8,924 nt of DNA, from assembly GCF_019131995.1 (NCBI RefSeq), contig NZ_JAHONA010000048.1, positions 1-8,924 of the forward strand, in the 5' to 3' direction. Source of the DNA: Collinsella aerofaciens. GTDB lineage: Bacteria; Actinomycetota; Coriobacteriia; Coriobacteriales; Coriobacteriaceae. The notes beneath the pieces were generated by a model. The model did not search any database. It was not told the DNA's origin and saw only the letters and a program-made list of their open reading frames with translations. Positions 1 through 6,606 of this stretch are shown here, in pieces; the stretch's first letter is position 1, and the number at the start of each line of letters is the position of its first letter. The translations under genes and the position numbers were made by a program.

Positions 1-26
1 GGCCCGTGGGTTATACCCTAAGAGCA

Positions 27-49
27 AACCACCCTTTTTAAGGGTGGTT
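27..49 (-). terminator. Rho-independent terminator of the nitroreductase gene
   Basis: A perfect 10-bp inverted repeat (AACCACCCTT, loop TTT, AAGGGTGGTT) starts 4 nt past the stop codon of the minus-strand gene. Read on the minus strand it is followed by a short T-rich run (TTTGCTCTT). The plus-strand side has no T tract, so it serves mainly the minus strand. The 26 bases to its left hold only a small quasi-palindrome (GGGTTATACCC, 8-18) and no gene. Confidence 0.75.
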
Positions 50-53
50 CTGA

Positions 54-575
54 TTACTTTACGTACACCACGTTGTCGCGGCGCGGCTTTGCCTCGGGTA
101 GCGTGTCCTCGGCGTAGCCAAGAATGCAGTTACCGACACCGCGCAGGCTGCCGTCGGCGGGCAGGCCCCAGCTGGCCAGCAGCTCCAGGCCCTCGGGCGA
201 GTCAAAGACCTCATGCGCGCGGTGAATCCAGCACGAATCGACACCCAGTGCATAGGCGGCGTTGAGCAGGTTGCCCATGGCGAGCGAGCCGTCTTCCAGA
301 TGGGTGGGCACGCTGCGGTCAACCAGCACCACCACAACGGTCTTGGCACCGTAGAAGGGGTCGCTGTTGCTGTCCATGACCTGGGCGTTGAGCTGTGAGA
401 GACGCTCGACGGTCGCGGGGTCGGTGACGGCGACAAACGTCACCGGCTGGCGGCCCATGCCGCTCGGTGCATATTGGCCGGCTTCGATAATACGTGCAAG
501 CTTTTCGGCCTCGACGGGACGATTGCTGTATTTGCGGCAGCTGCGACGGTGAATGAGTGCTTCGATAGTCTCCAT
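54..575 (-). CDS. Nitroreductase-family FMN-dependent oxidoreductase
   Basis: A 173-residue protein of the nitroreductase fold. Such enzymes use FMN and NAD(P)H to reduce nitro compounds, quinones or other electrophiles in the cytosol; the true substrate cannot be told from sequence. Visible marks are the N-terminal phosphate-binding motif RRSCRKY (residues 10-16), the YAPSGMGRQP segment (about 36-45) that lines the flavin site, the helix AMGNLLNAAYALGVDSCWI, and the C-terminal LGYAEDTLPEAKPRRDNVV, typical of the compact single-domain members. The start at 575 is chosen because AAGGAGA (580-586, minus strand) lies 4 nt upstream; an in-frame ATG at 671 adds 32 residues of no family character and lacks such a site. 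The gene is monocistronic, bounded by a terminator and divergent from the next gene. Family assignment is firm; the function is generic. Confidence 0.9.
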   Translation of the reverse strand: METIEALIHRRSCRKYSNRPVEAEKLARIIEAGQYAPSGMGRQPVTFVAVTDPATVERLSQLNAQVMDSNSDPFYGAKTVVVVLVDRSVPTHLEDGSLAMGNLLNAAYALGVDSCWIHRAHEVFDSPEGLELLASWGLPADGSLRGVGNCILGYAEDTLPEAKPRRDNVVYVK

Positions 576-686
576 GGTGTCTCCTTGCGGTGGCGTTGCA
601 GATGCCCCGTTCATACCCGTCGGGCTTAAACGATAGACGGTCAATTGCCCGGCCAAAAGGATAGATTTCAATTGGCAAAGTAGGTT

Positions 687-715
687 TGCATAAAAGTACC
701 TTCAGAATGTGACAA
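687..715 (-). promoter_or_regulatory. Possible promoter of the nitroreductase gene
   Basis: On the minus strand TTGTCA (710-715) and TATGCA (687-692) are separated by exactly 17 nt. The -35 is good and the -10 is poor. It would give a leader of roughly 105 nt. Two CAATTG hexamers (642-647 and 669-674) lie between it and the gene. In the 294-bp gap 576-869 I see no other gene and no convincing plus-strand promoter. Confidence 0.35.
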
Positions 716-856
716 ACAAATGGGATGGTTAAACGTTTTATCCCGTCTACCCTGCGGTTTTTTACCACTTGCCTAAATGACGAACGCATAACCTCTGATA
801 AGGGTTTTACTAAAGGAGTACCAACGTTTATCAATGCGCCGTGGTGGCGCCGGGCC

Positions 857-863
857 AGGAGGT
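857..863 (+). promoter_or_regulatory. Shine-Dalgarno site fixing the start at 870
   Basis: AGGAGGT lies 6 nt before the ATG at 870. An upstream in-frame ATG at 834 has its nearest purine-rich site (AAAGGAG, 812-818) 15 nt away, which is too far, so 870 is the preferred start. Confidence 0.8.
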
Positions 864-869
864 AACATC

Positions 870-1160
870 ATGTTCCAGGCTGGAGATGTCGTCGAGACCG
901 ATTTCGAAGGATTTCTGAAGCTGCTGCGTTCCAAGACGCGCGCTTTCGTGTCGATCAACGATCACGAGTACTACATCACGCACACCGATGGCTATTGGCG
1001 TGTTCAGGATTGCGAGGCCCTCAACAACAAGGGCCACTTTACTGACTGTTCTGAGTTGGTCAACACGGTCTGCGAGGTCGTCGAGCTGCCGTGGATTGCC
1101 GGCAAGAGCCTGCATGACAGCTTCTCGGGCGCTACGGTCTATGAGGCCGTCGCCGCTTAA
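870..1160 (+). CDS. Small conserved-looking protein of unknown function
   Basis: I do not recognise this 96-residue protein. It has no membrane segment, signal peptide or recognisable nucleotide- or metal-binding motif. It is acidic, aromatic-rich in the middle (HEYYITHTDGYWRVQD, about residues 35-50), and has two isolated cysteines (in QDCEALNN and TDCSELVN) plus a third in VCEVVELPW. The alternation of short beta-like and turn stretches suggests a small globular alpha/beta domain. That it is a real gene is supported by the strong Shine-Dalgarno site, codon use like its neighbours, and a very good terminator right after it. It stands alone, divergent from the nitroreductase gene and separate from the MarR operon. 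No function is proposed. Confidence 0.75.
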   Translation: MFQAGDVVETDFEGFLKLLRSKTRAFVSINDHEYYITHTDGYWRVQDCEALNNKGHFTDCSELVNTVCEVVELPWIAGKSLHDSFSGATVYEAVAA

Positions 1161-1186
1161 CAGGCAATAAAACCCGATTTTCACGT

Positions 1187-1222
1187 GACCGCTGGCGCCG
1201 CCCCCGCGCCGGCGGTCTTTTT
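1187..1222 (+). terminator. Strong Rho-independent terminator after the 96-residue gene
   Basis: A 12-bp stem (GACCGCTGGCGC with GCGCCGGCGGTC, one G-U pair), a 7-nt loop (CGCCCCC) and a TTTTT tract at 1218-1222. It lies 26 nt past the stop codon and isolates the small gene from the MarR operon. Confidence 0.92.
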
Positions 1223-1239
1223 CTGCCGATAGGCCATAA

Positions 1240-1253
1240 AAATGCACGCATTT
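1240..1253. promoter_or_regulatory. Palindrome upstream of the MarR promoter
   Basis: AAATGC-AC-GCATTT is a perfect inverted repeat with 6-nt arms, 12 nt upstream of the proposed -35 box. The size and placement suit a dimeric regulator or activator site. The binder is unknown and chance occurrence is possible. Confidence 0.35.
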
Positions 1254-1265
1254 GCGGAGAGCCTG

Positions 1266-1294
1266 TTGACGATAGTCAAAACTCGGACTAATCT
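1266..1294 (+). promoter_or_regulatory. Promoter of the MarR-ABC-ABC operon
   Basis: TTGACG (1266-1271) and TAATCT (1289-1294) have an ideal 17-nt spacer. Transcription would begin near 1301, giving a leader of about 40 nt before the ATG at 1342. The -35 box is also the left arm of the palindrome TTGAC-GATA-GTCAA (1266-1279), and the spacer is filled by the first operator-like repeat. Confidence 0.65.
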
Positions 1295-1323
1295 AGAGAC
1301 ACATAATTGGTCAAAAATCGGAC
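1275..1323. promoter_or_regulatory. Duplicated operator-like element of the MarR promoter
   Basis: GTCAAAACTCGGAC (1275-1288) and GTCAAAAATCGGAC (1310-1323) match at 13 of 14 positions and lie 35 bp apart. Each has inverted ends of the form GTC-N8-GAC; the first extends to TAGTC-N8-GACTA (1273-1290). The first copy fills the -35/-10 spacer and the second lies just after the expected transcription start. That is the geometry expected for autorepression by the adjacent MarR protein. The binder is inferred from position only. Confidence 0.55.
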
Positions 1324-1341
1324 AATTGAATGATGGGATAG

Positions 1342-1842
1342 ATGAATAGTGCGGTTACGCTGGTCGACTTCGATCGGTTGCTCAATGGACTCGACCATAT
1401 CTATTCGGAGTTCTCGCGCGCCCGCGGCCTTTCGGACTGCGCCTACTGGATGCTCGTCGACACGAGTGCAGCGGGCGGAAGCGTTGCCGTGAGTCGGCTG
1501 ACGAGTGAATGGTTCTACAGCAAACAGACCATCAATTCGGCGATTAAAACGCTTAGGGCGCGAGGGCTTGCGACGTTGGAGTTTGCCGAGGGCAGTCGTA
1601 AAAACAAGGTTGTACGACTGACCGAAGAAGGCGTGCGGTTTGCCAAGCGCTACGCGTTGCCGGCGCAAAAAGCCGAGCAACAGGCATTCGAGGCGCTCGA
1701 GCCGTGGGAACAGTGCGAGATCATGCGCTTGGTCGGTAAGTTCTCCCATGTTCTTAACGAAGAGTGCGAGGCATTTAAACGGCAAGTGGCCGCCGAGAAC
1801 GAGACTGACGATAAGGGCGAGGGGGACGCATGCGACTCTTAA
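1342..1842 (+). CDS. MarR-family transcriptional regulator of the ABC exporter operon
   Basis: A 166-residue winged-helix protein. The N-terminal helix carries dimer-type features (about residues 5-30). The helix-turn-helix runs roughly from VAVSRLTSEWF (48-58) to the recognition helix YSKQTINSAIKTLRARG (59-75). The wing EFAEGSRKNKVVRLTEEG (80-97) is followed by the second dimerisation helix pair (about 108-150). This is the MarR arrangement; such proteins bind palindromes as dimers and are usually released by small ligands. ATG 1342 is the first start after an in-frame TAG at 1339-1341; its ribosome site is weak (GGGA), suggesting modest expression. The 3' end overlaps the first ABC gene by 13 nt, so translation is probably coupled. 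It most likely represses its own operon through the repeats at 1275-1323. Family is firm; target and ligand are inferred. Confidence 0.88.
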   Translation: MNSAVTLVDFDRLLNGLDHIYSEFSRARGLSDCAYWMLVDTSAAGGSVAVSRLTSEWFYSKQTINSAIKTLRARGLATLEFAEGSRKNKVVRLTEEGVRFAKRYALPAQKAEQQAFEALEPWEQCEIMRLVGKFSHVLNEECEAFKRQVAAENETDDKGEGDACDS

Positions 1843-3566
1843 TGAGGTTTATGAGGCCGTACCGCGGTCTGATTGCGGTGACGCTGTTTGCGGTGCTGAT
1901 AGATAACGTCGGTACGCTGTTGGTTCCCACGATGCTGGCGAACATGGTCAACACCGGTATTACCACGGGTGATGTCGACTATATATTACGCAACGGCCTG
2001 TACATGCTTATCGCGACCGGCATGGCCAGCGGCGGCACGGTGCTGGGCTGCTATCTTTCGGCGCGCCTGGCCGCCAACGTGGCCTGCGATATCCGCAATG
2101 CCGTGTACGACAAGTCGCTCGAGCTGTCCGCCAGCGACTTTGAGCGCTTTGGCACGGGTTCGATGATCACGCGCTCGCTCAACGACATCAACGTGATTCA
2201 GCAAGCTGTCCTTCAGACGATTCAGCTGGTGCTGCCGGTGCCGTTCTTGGCCGTGGCAGGCATCATTTTTGCTTGGTTCATCGATCCCGCCATGGGTACG
2301 CTGCTGGGCGTGGTGGTTGCGATCGTGCTGGTGGCGGCGGTCTTTACCGTTGCCAACGCCGCGCCGATCTTTATGCGCCTGCAGAGCTTTATCGACCGCA
2401 TGAACGTGGTGCTGCGCGAGAACATCGTGGGCGTGCGCGTCATCCGCGCATTTAACAAGGAGCGCCACGAGGAGCAGCGCCTGGACGAGGTGTTTAGCGA
2501 TTACGCGGCCAATGCCATCAAGGTCAACCACCTGTTTGTGGGTCTCGACAGCTCCAGCTTCTTTTTGATGAATATCGCCGAGGTGGCGGTGCTGTGGGTG
2601 GGCGGCAACCGCGTGGGCGTCCACGCCATGCAAATCGGTAGCATCTCGGCCGTGCTGGAGTACGCGATCCTGATCCTGTTCTTTGTGATGACGGCGCAGA
2701 TGGTGATTCTGACGCTCCCACGCGCCGCCGCATGCCTGAACCGTGCGCAGCAGGTGTTGGAGATTGAGCCGAGCATCGTGGACGGCAAGCGCACGCTGGA
2801 CACGTGCGCGGCGGAGTCTGTTGACGGTGCCGACGCGGTGGCCGTGTTCGACCACATGTCGTTCCGTTTTGACGATGCCGACGAGGATACCCTGTGCGAC
2901 CTGAGCTTTGCCTGTCGCCGTAGCCAGACCACGGCGATTGTAGGCTCGACGGGTTCGGGCAAGTCGACGGTGGCCAAGCTCTTGCTTCGCTTCCACGATG
3001 CCACGAAGGGCGCCATTCGCCTGAATGGCATCGATCTGCGCGACCTTTCGCAAGACGACATCCGCGGGCGTATCGCCTATGTGCCGCAGAAGGCATGGCT
3101 GTTCTCGGGTACGGTGGCGAGCAACCTGCGCTTTGGCAACGAAGACGCGACTGAGGCTGACATGCTCCATGCGCTGGAGGTTGCCCAGAGCACCTTTGTG
3201 CTCGACCAGCCCCAGGGGCTCGATACGCCGGTGGCCCAGGGCGGCACGAACTTCTCGGGTGGTCAGCGCCAGCGCCTGGCGATTGCCCGCGCACTCATGA
3301 AGCATGCCGATCTATATATCTTCGACGACAGTTTTTCGGCCCTGGACTTTAAGACCGATGCGGCACTGCGCCATGCGCTGCAGGACGAGACGTGCGATGC
3401 CGCGGTGCTCATCATCGCCCAGCGCATCTCGACTATTTTGCATGCCGATCAGATCGTGGTGCTCAAAGACGGCGAGATCGTGGGCCTAGGCACGCACGAC
3501 GAGCTCATGGAAACCTGCGAGGTGTACCGCGCAATCGCGGAATCGCAGATGAAGGGAGGTGAGTAG
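1830..3566 (+). CDS. ABC exporter half-subunit with degenerate catalytic motifs (TM287-like)
   Basis: A 578-residue half-transporter: six membrane helices (approximately 14-36, 54-77, 131-152, 158-177, 244-260, 274-296), then a nucleotide-binding domain. Seen motifs are Walker A GSTGSGKST (372-380), Q-loop Q420, signature FSGGQ (475-479), Walker B YIFDD (to 500) and switch IIAQR with Q531. The general base after Walker B is Asp500 instead of Glu, and the switch residue is Gln531 instead of His. This pair of changes is known from the degenerate site of heterodimeric exporters such as TM287/TM288. The signature is canonical, so this subunit completes the active site of its partner. The start at 1830 has GAGGGGG 4 nt upstream; an ATG at 1842 in the form TAATG is the alternative. 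The substrate is unknown; drugs, peptides or lipids are possible. Confidence 0.93.
   Translation: MRLLMRFMRPYRGLIAVTLFAVLIDNVGTLLVPTMLANMVNTGITTGDVDYILRNGLYMLIATGMASGGTVLGCYLSARLAANVACDIRNAVYDKSLELSASDFERFGTGSMITRSLNDINVIQQAVLQTIQLVLPVPFLAVAGIIFAWFIDPAMGTLLGVVVAIVLVAAVFTVANAAPIFMRLQSFIDRMNVVLRENIVGVRVIRAFNKERHEEQRLDEVFSDYAANAIKVNHLFVGLDSSSFFLMNIAEVAVLWVGGNRVGVHAMQIGSISAVLEYAILILFFVMTAQMVILTLPRAAACLNRAQQVLEIEPSIVDGKRTLDTCAAESVDGADAVAVFDHMSFRFDDADEDTLCDLSFACRRSQTTAIVGSTGSGKSTVAKLLLRFHDATKGAIRLNGIDLRDLSQDDIRGRIAYVPQKAWLFSGTVASNLRFGNEDATEADMLHALEVAQSTFVLDQPQGLDTPVAQGGTNFSGGQRQRLAIARALMKHADLYIFDDSFSALDFKTDAALRHALQDETCDAAVLIIAQRISTILHADQIVVLKDGEIVGLGTHDELMETCEVYRAIAESQMKGGE
3552..3560 (+). promoter_or_regulatory. 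Shine-Dalgarno site fixing the second ABC start
   Basis: AAGGGAGGT, inside the end of the first ABC gene, is 7 nt before ATG 3568. A GTG at 3559 in the same frame would lie within this site, so it is rejected as a start. Confidence 0.85.
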
Positions 3567-3567
3567 C

Positions 3568-5568
3568 ATGACCGAGGAGCTCAAGAAGCAGGGCATCGTC
3601 GATGGCGCTGCGGTTGTAGAGACAGTCGAGGAGACGGGCGTCGCGCCCGACCTGGACGAAGCCGCCAAGGCGGCGGAGCGCGAGGCTCGCCGCCAAGCGC
3701 TCTACGAGGAAAACGAACGTGCCGAGGACGAGCGCGCCCGCGCCGAGGCAGAGCGTATGCGCGACGTGGACGACGAAGACGAGGACGAGACGCCTCGGGA
3801 TACCTGGGCGACGGTGCGCCGCCTGTGGAGTGAGGCTGCCGGCGACCATTGGCGCTTCTATATCGTGTTCGCGAGCATTGTGTTCTATGTCATCTTTAAC
3901 ACCGCCGCGCCGGCATATAGCGCCCGCGTGATCGATGAGCTGTGGGGCCACATTCAGGTGGCGTTTGCCAACGACACCACTTTCAGCATCACCTGGGAGA
4001 ACTGCGGCAAGACCATTTTCGTCTACTTTATGATCTGGACTGCCGCTGCCTCGTTCTATGCGCTCCAGAGCTTTTTGATGTCGAGCGTCGCTGAGCGTCT
4101 CAATCTGCGCCTGCGCAACCGCATCGCGCAAAAGCTCAACCGTCTGCCGCTCGCCTATTTTGACGCGCATCGTCCCGGCGAGGTCGTCAGCCGCGCGACC
4201 AACGACCTGGACAAGATGTCCGAGAGCATGCAGCGCGGATTGCTGCAGCTGCTCGTGTCGATCGGCACGGTTGTTGGTGCTGTGAGCGTGATGTTCGTGT
4301 TCAGCGTGCAGCTTACGCTCGTCTTTCTGTTCTTTACGGCACTGTCGCTGCTGGTGACGAAGGTCGTCTCGCGCCGCACACACGATGTGACGGGCGAGCG
4401 CCAGGAGTGGGTGTCCAAGATTACGAGTGCGGTCGAGGAAGGCTATTCGGGCCGTCTGGTGATCCGCGCGTTTAACCGCGAACGCCAAAGTTCTGCCGAG
4501 GTGCACCAGGCCTCGGGCGAGCTGGCACGCGTGAGTGCCAAGGCCGACTTTATGATCAATGCCGTCGGCCCTGCGGTGCGCTTTATCGGCCGTTTGGCGC
4601 AGATCGTGATCGCGCTGGTGGGCTGCAGCATGCTGGTTGCCGGTCACATGACCGTCGGCGTGTTCCAGGCGTTCTTCCAGTTTATCTACGAGGCGTCCGA
4701 ACCCATGACGCAGCTGTCGTTTACCTTCAACTCGCTGCAGAGCGCGTTGGCGAGTGCGGAGCGCGTGTTCGACCTGCTCGATGAGCCCGAGATGGAGGCC
4801 GATCCGCTGCCGGACGAGGCCGCCAAGCTGCCGGGTCGCGTTGAGGGTCGCGTCTCCTTTGAGCACGTGCGCTTTGGTTATTCGCCCGACAAGCCGCTTA
4901 TGCACGACGTGTCGTTTACCGCCGAGCCGGGCCAGAAGATTGCCGTGGTGGGAACCACGGGCGCGGGCAAGACGACGCTCATCAACCTGCTCATGCGCTT
5001 CTACGAGATTGACGGCGGGCGTATTACGCTCGACGGCGTGGATACGAGCCGCATGGACCGCGGCGAGCTACGGCAGCAGTTTGGCATGGTGCTGCAGGAC
5101 GCCTGGCTGTTCGATGGCACGATTGCCGAAAACATCGCCTACGGCTGTCCCGAGGCGACGCGTGAGGAGATCGTGGCGGCTGCGCGCGCCGCGCAGGTCG
5201 ATTTCTTTGTGCGCACCATGCCGCAGGGCTATGACACGCGCGTGGCCAACGATGCCGAAAGCATCAGCCAGGGCCAGCGTCAGCTGCTGACCATCGCACG
5301 CGTGCTGCTCAATAACCCGGCGATTCTCATCCTGGACGAGGCGACCTCAAGCGTGGATACGCGTACCGAGCTTGCCATCGGTCGTGCCATGGACGCGCTC
5401 ATGCGCGGGCGCACGAGCTTTGTGATCGCGCACCGCCTGTCGACGATCGTGGACGCCGACCTGATCTTGGTCATGGATCACGGCAACATTATCGAGCAGG
5501 GCACGCATAAGGAGCTGCTGGCTGCCGAGGGTGCCTACGCCGACCTCTATCTGAGCCAGTTCGCATAA
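3568..5568 (+). CDS. ABC exporter half-subunit with canonical catalytic residues (TM288-like)
   Basis: A 666-residue partner of the preceding gene. Residues 1 to about 84 form an extra charged region: an Ala/Glu/Arg-rich helix (about 30-65) and an acidic run DVDDEDEDE (67-75). The transmembrane domain follows from about 95, with the coupling-loop phrase IRAFNRERQ seen also in the first subunit. The nucleotide-binding domain has Walker A GTTGAGKTT (462-470), Q510, Walker B LILDE with Glu591, and switch His622, all canonical. The signature is ISQGQ (S567-Q568-G569-Q570) instead of LSGGQ, as I recall for TM288. So the degenerate ATP site uses this signature with the partner's Walker motifs, and the hydrolytic site uses this Walker B. 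It begins 1 nt after the first ABC stop, which implies coupled, equal synthesis. Without the extension it has the usual length near 585. Confidence 0.93.
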   Translation: MTEELKKQGIVDGAAVVETVEETGVAPDLDEAAKAAEREARRQALYEENERAEDERARAEAERMRDVDDEDEDETPRDTWATVRRLWSEAAGDHWRFYIVFASIVFYVIFNTAAPAYSARVIDELWGHIQVAFANDTTFSITWENCGKTIFVYFMIWTAAASFYALQSFLMSSVAERLNLRLRNRIAQKLNRLPLAYFDAHRPGEVVSRATNDLDKMSESMQRGLLQLLVSIGTVVGAVSVMFVFSVQLTLVFLFFTALSLLVTKVVSRRTHDVTGERQEWVSKITSAVEEGYSGRLVIRAFNRERQSSAEVHQASGELARVSAKADFMINAVGPAVRFIGRLAQIVIALVGCSMLVAGHMTVGVFQAFFQFIYEASEPMTQLSFTFNSLQSALASAERVFDLLDEPEMEADPLPDEAAKLPGRVEGRVSFEHVRFGYSPDKPLMHDVSFTAEPGQKIAVVGTTGAGKTTLINLLMRFYEIDGGRITLDGVDTSRMDRGELRQQFGMVLQDAWLFDGTIAENIAYGCPEATREEIVAAARAAQVDFFVRTMPQGYDTRVANDAESISQGQRQLLTIARVLLNNPAILILDEATSSVDTRTELAIGRAMDALMRGRTSFVIAHRLSTIVDADLILVMDHGNIIEQGTHKELLAAEGAYADLYLSQFA

Positions 5569-5597
5569 TGTGACAAAGGGACAGTCTCTTTGCCACA
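5569..5597. repeat. Imperfect palindrome, possible dispersed intergenic repeat
   Basis: TGTGACAAAG and CTTTGCCACA are inverted arms with one mismatch (A5573 against C5593). The centre GGACAGTCT can extend the stem by 3 more pairs to leave a CAG loop. It begins directly after the ABC stop codon. The wording resembles palindromes I recall in Coriobacteriia intergenic DNA, but that was not checked. It may add to termination or act as an mRNA 3' end. Confidence 0.5.
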
Positions 5598-5605
5598 TCA
5601 CAAAT

Positions 5606-5641
5606 AAGGCGCGCCGGGGATGAATTCCCTGGCGCGCCTTT
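5606..5641. terminator. Bidirectional terminator between the ABC operon and cysE
   Basis: A stem of 10 perfect pairs (AAGGCGCGCC with GGCGCGCCTT) extends through a G-U pair and GGGA/TCCC to 15 bp with loop TGAAT. The tails are short: TTT on the plus side and TTATTTG on the minus side. Its position between two convergent genes supports use from both sides. Confidence 0.75.
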
Positions 5642-5678
5642 GCGTTGATGCCGATGTCGTTTTGTGCCGCTTGCGTTC

Positions 5679-6383
5679 CTAGCGTTCGTCCACGAGCTTG
5701 GCGACGAGGGCCTTGAGCTCGGCCACCTCTCGCTCGAGTTCCTTGACGCGGCGGGCATTCTCGGTGATGCCCTGGCGGTTGAGGGCGGACTGCTCGGCGG
5801 CGTCATCGGGCATGTACTCGCGATGCTGCTTGGCGTCGAAACTCTCCTCGAACACACGGCAGCCGTTGCGCTTGATGATGCGTCCCGGCACGCCCACGAC
5901 GGTGCAGTTGTCGGGGACGTCCTTAACGACGACCGAGTTGCCGCCGATCTTGACGTTGTTGCCGATGCGGATGTTGCCGAGCACCTTGGCGCCCGTGCCC
6001 ACCGTGACATTGTTGCCCAGGGTGGGGTGACGCTTGCCGGTCTCGTTGCCGGTGCCGCCGAGCGTGACGCCCTGGTAGAGCACACAGTTGTCGCCCACAA
6101 TGGTGGTCTCGCCGATGACGACGCCCATGGCGTGGTCGATAAAGAAGTGCTTGCCAATCTGCGCGGCAGGGTGAATCTCGACGCCGGTGATGTGGCGGGT
6201 GATTTGCGAGAGCACGCGGGCGAGCGAGCGATGACCGTGCTCCCACAGCCAGTGCTCGGGCACGTGGTTCCACTTGGCGTGCAGGCCAGGATAGGAAAGA
6301 AAGATGACCAGACCGTTTTGCGCGGCGGGGTCCTGCGCCTGGACGGTCTTGATGTCCTCGCGAATGGTATTGATAAAGCTCAC
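5679..6383 (-). CDS. cysE: Serine O-acetyltransferase
   Basis: A 234-residue enzyme making O-acetylserine from serine and acetyl-CoA, the first step of cysteine synthesis, in the cytosol. The short N-terminal helical region is of the Gram-positive type. The left-handed beta-helix of hexapeptide repeats spans about 66-170. Catalytic-site residues are visible: VEIHP (E69 at the place of E. coli D143), IDHAMG with D83-H84 (E. coli D157-H158) and KRHPT with H119 (E. coli H193), plus VTLGGTG. After GVPGRII (164-170) comes a tail of about 60 residues ending in a heptad-like coiled coil (about 208-231), and it lacks the C-terminal Ile that docks into CysK in classic cysteine synthase. The GTG start at 6383 has AAGGGAGG 7 nt upstream; an in-frame ATG at 6458 lies upstream of the likely promoter. 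It is monocistronic; cysK is not in the window. Confidence 0.93.
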   Translation of the reverse strand: MSFINTIREDIKTVQAQDPAAQNGLVIFLSYPGLHAKWNHVPEHWLWEHGHRSLARVLSQITRHITGVEIHPAAQIGKHFFIDHAMGVVIGETTIVGDNCVLYQGVTLGGTGNETGKRHPTLGNNVTVGTGAKVLGNIRIGNNVKIGGNSVVVKDVPDNCTVVGVPGRIIKRNGCRVFEESFDAKQHREYMPDDAAEQSALNRQGITENARRVKELEREVAELKALVAKLVDER

Positions 6384-6390
6384 CGGCCGC

Positions 6391-6398
6391 CCTCCCTT
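6391..6398 (-). promoter_or_regulatory. Shine-Dalgarno site fixing the GTG start of cysE
   Basis: AAGGGAGG on the minus strand is 7 nt upstream of GTG 6383. This favours the GTG start over the in-frame ATG at 6458. Confidence 0.8.
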
Positions 6399-6424
6399 AG
6401 CGCCATGGCAATGCGATTCAATAA

Positions 6425-6441
6425 AGTATAGCGATTCGCTA
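6425..6441 (-). promoter_or_regulatory. cysE -10 box overlapped by a 13-bp palindrome
   Basis: TATACT on the minus strand (6430-6425) is a good -10 box, giving a leader of about 35 nt. No good -35 sits at 17 nt; TTGTCC (6453-6458) is 22 nt away. TAGCGA-T-TCGCTA (6429-6441) is a perfect palindrome that overlaps the -10 and fills the spacer next to it. A promoter with a weak -35 and a palindrome here is typical of regulated promoters; the regulator is unknown. Confidence 0.45.
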
Positions 6442-6554
6442 GGGATTAAAAAGGACAATCTTGGCGGCTTTGCGCTACAAGTGTCAGTTATGCAAACTTG
6501 CTGGTAATGGAGTCATGCTTTTGTGGGGTTGCGCACGAGGGGGCACCGCAACCG

Positions 6555-6560
6555 TATACT
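6555..6560 (+). promoter_or_regulatory. Probable -10 box of the DedA gene
   Basis: TATACT lies about 46 nt before ATG 6607. The nearest -35-like hexamer, TTGCGC (6529-6534), is 20 nt away, which is longer than ideal. In the 223-bp divergent region 6384-6606 no other gene is seen. Confidence 0.4.
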
Positions 6561-6606
6561 GGTCAACTTGGACGTATCCGCGCCCACAACTGAGAGGTTT
6601 TACTTC

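Noticed and set aside
642..674. Two CAATTG motifs 27 bp apart upstream of the nitroreductase gene
   Set aside because: The hexamer is short and common in AT-rich patches; a third copy at 1323-1328 is in an unrelated promoter. Not enough for a regulatory call.
742..766. Plus-strand terminator (CCG...CGG then TTTTTT)
   Set aside because: Only three stem pairs with a 9-nt loop, and no plus-strand gene ends there.
1986..3305. 439-codon open frame antisense to the first ABC gene
   Set aside because: It is a GC-rich shadow: His/Arg/Gln-rich, no domain, and fully covered by a protein with all ABC motifs on the other strand.
3505..4905. 466-codon open frame antisense to the second ABC gene
   Set aside because: Same pattern of His/Arg-rich low-complexity translation with no ribosome site; the plus-strand gene is certain.
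5664..6431. 255-codon plus-strand frame across cysE
   Set aside because: Antisense shadow of cysE, whose catalytic motifs are unmistakable.
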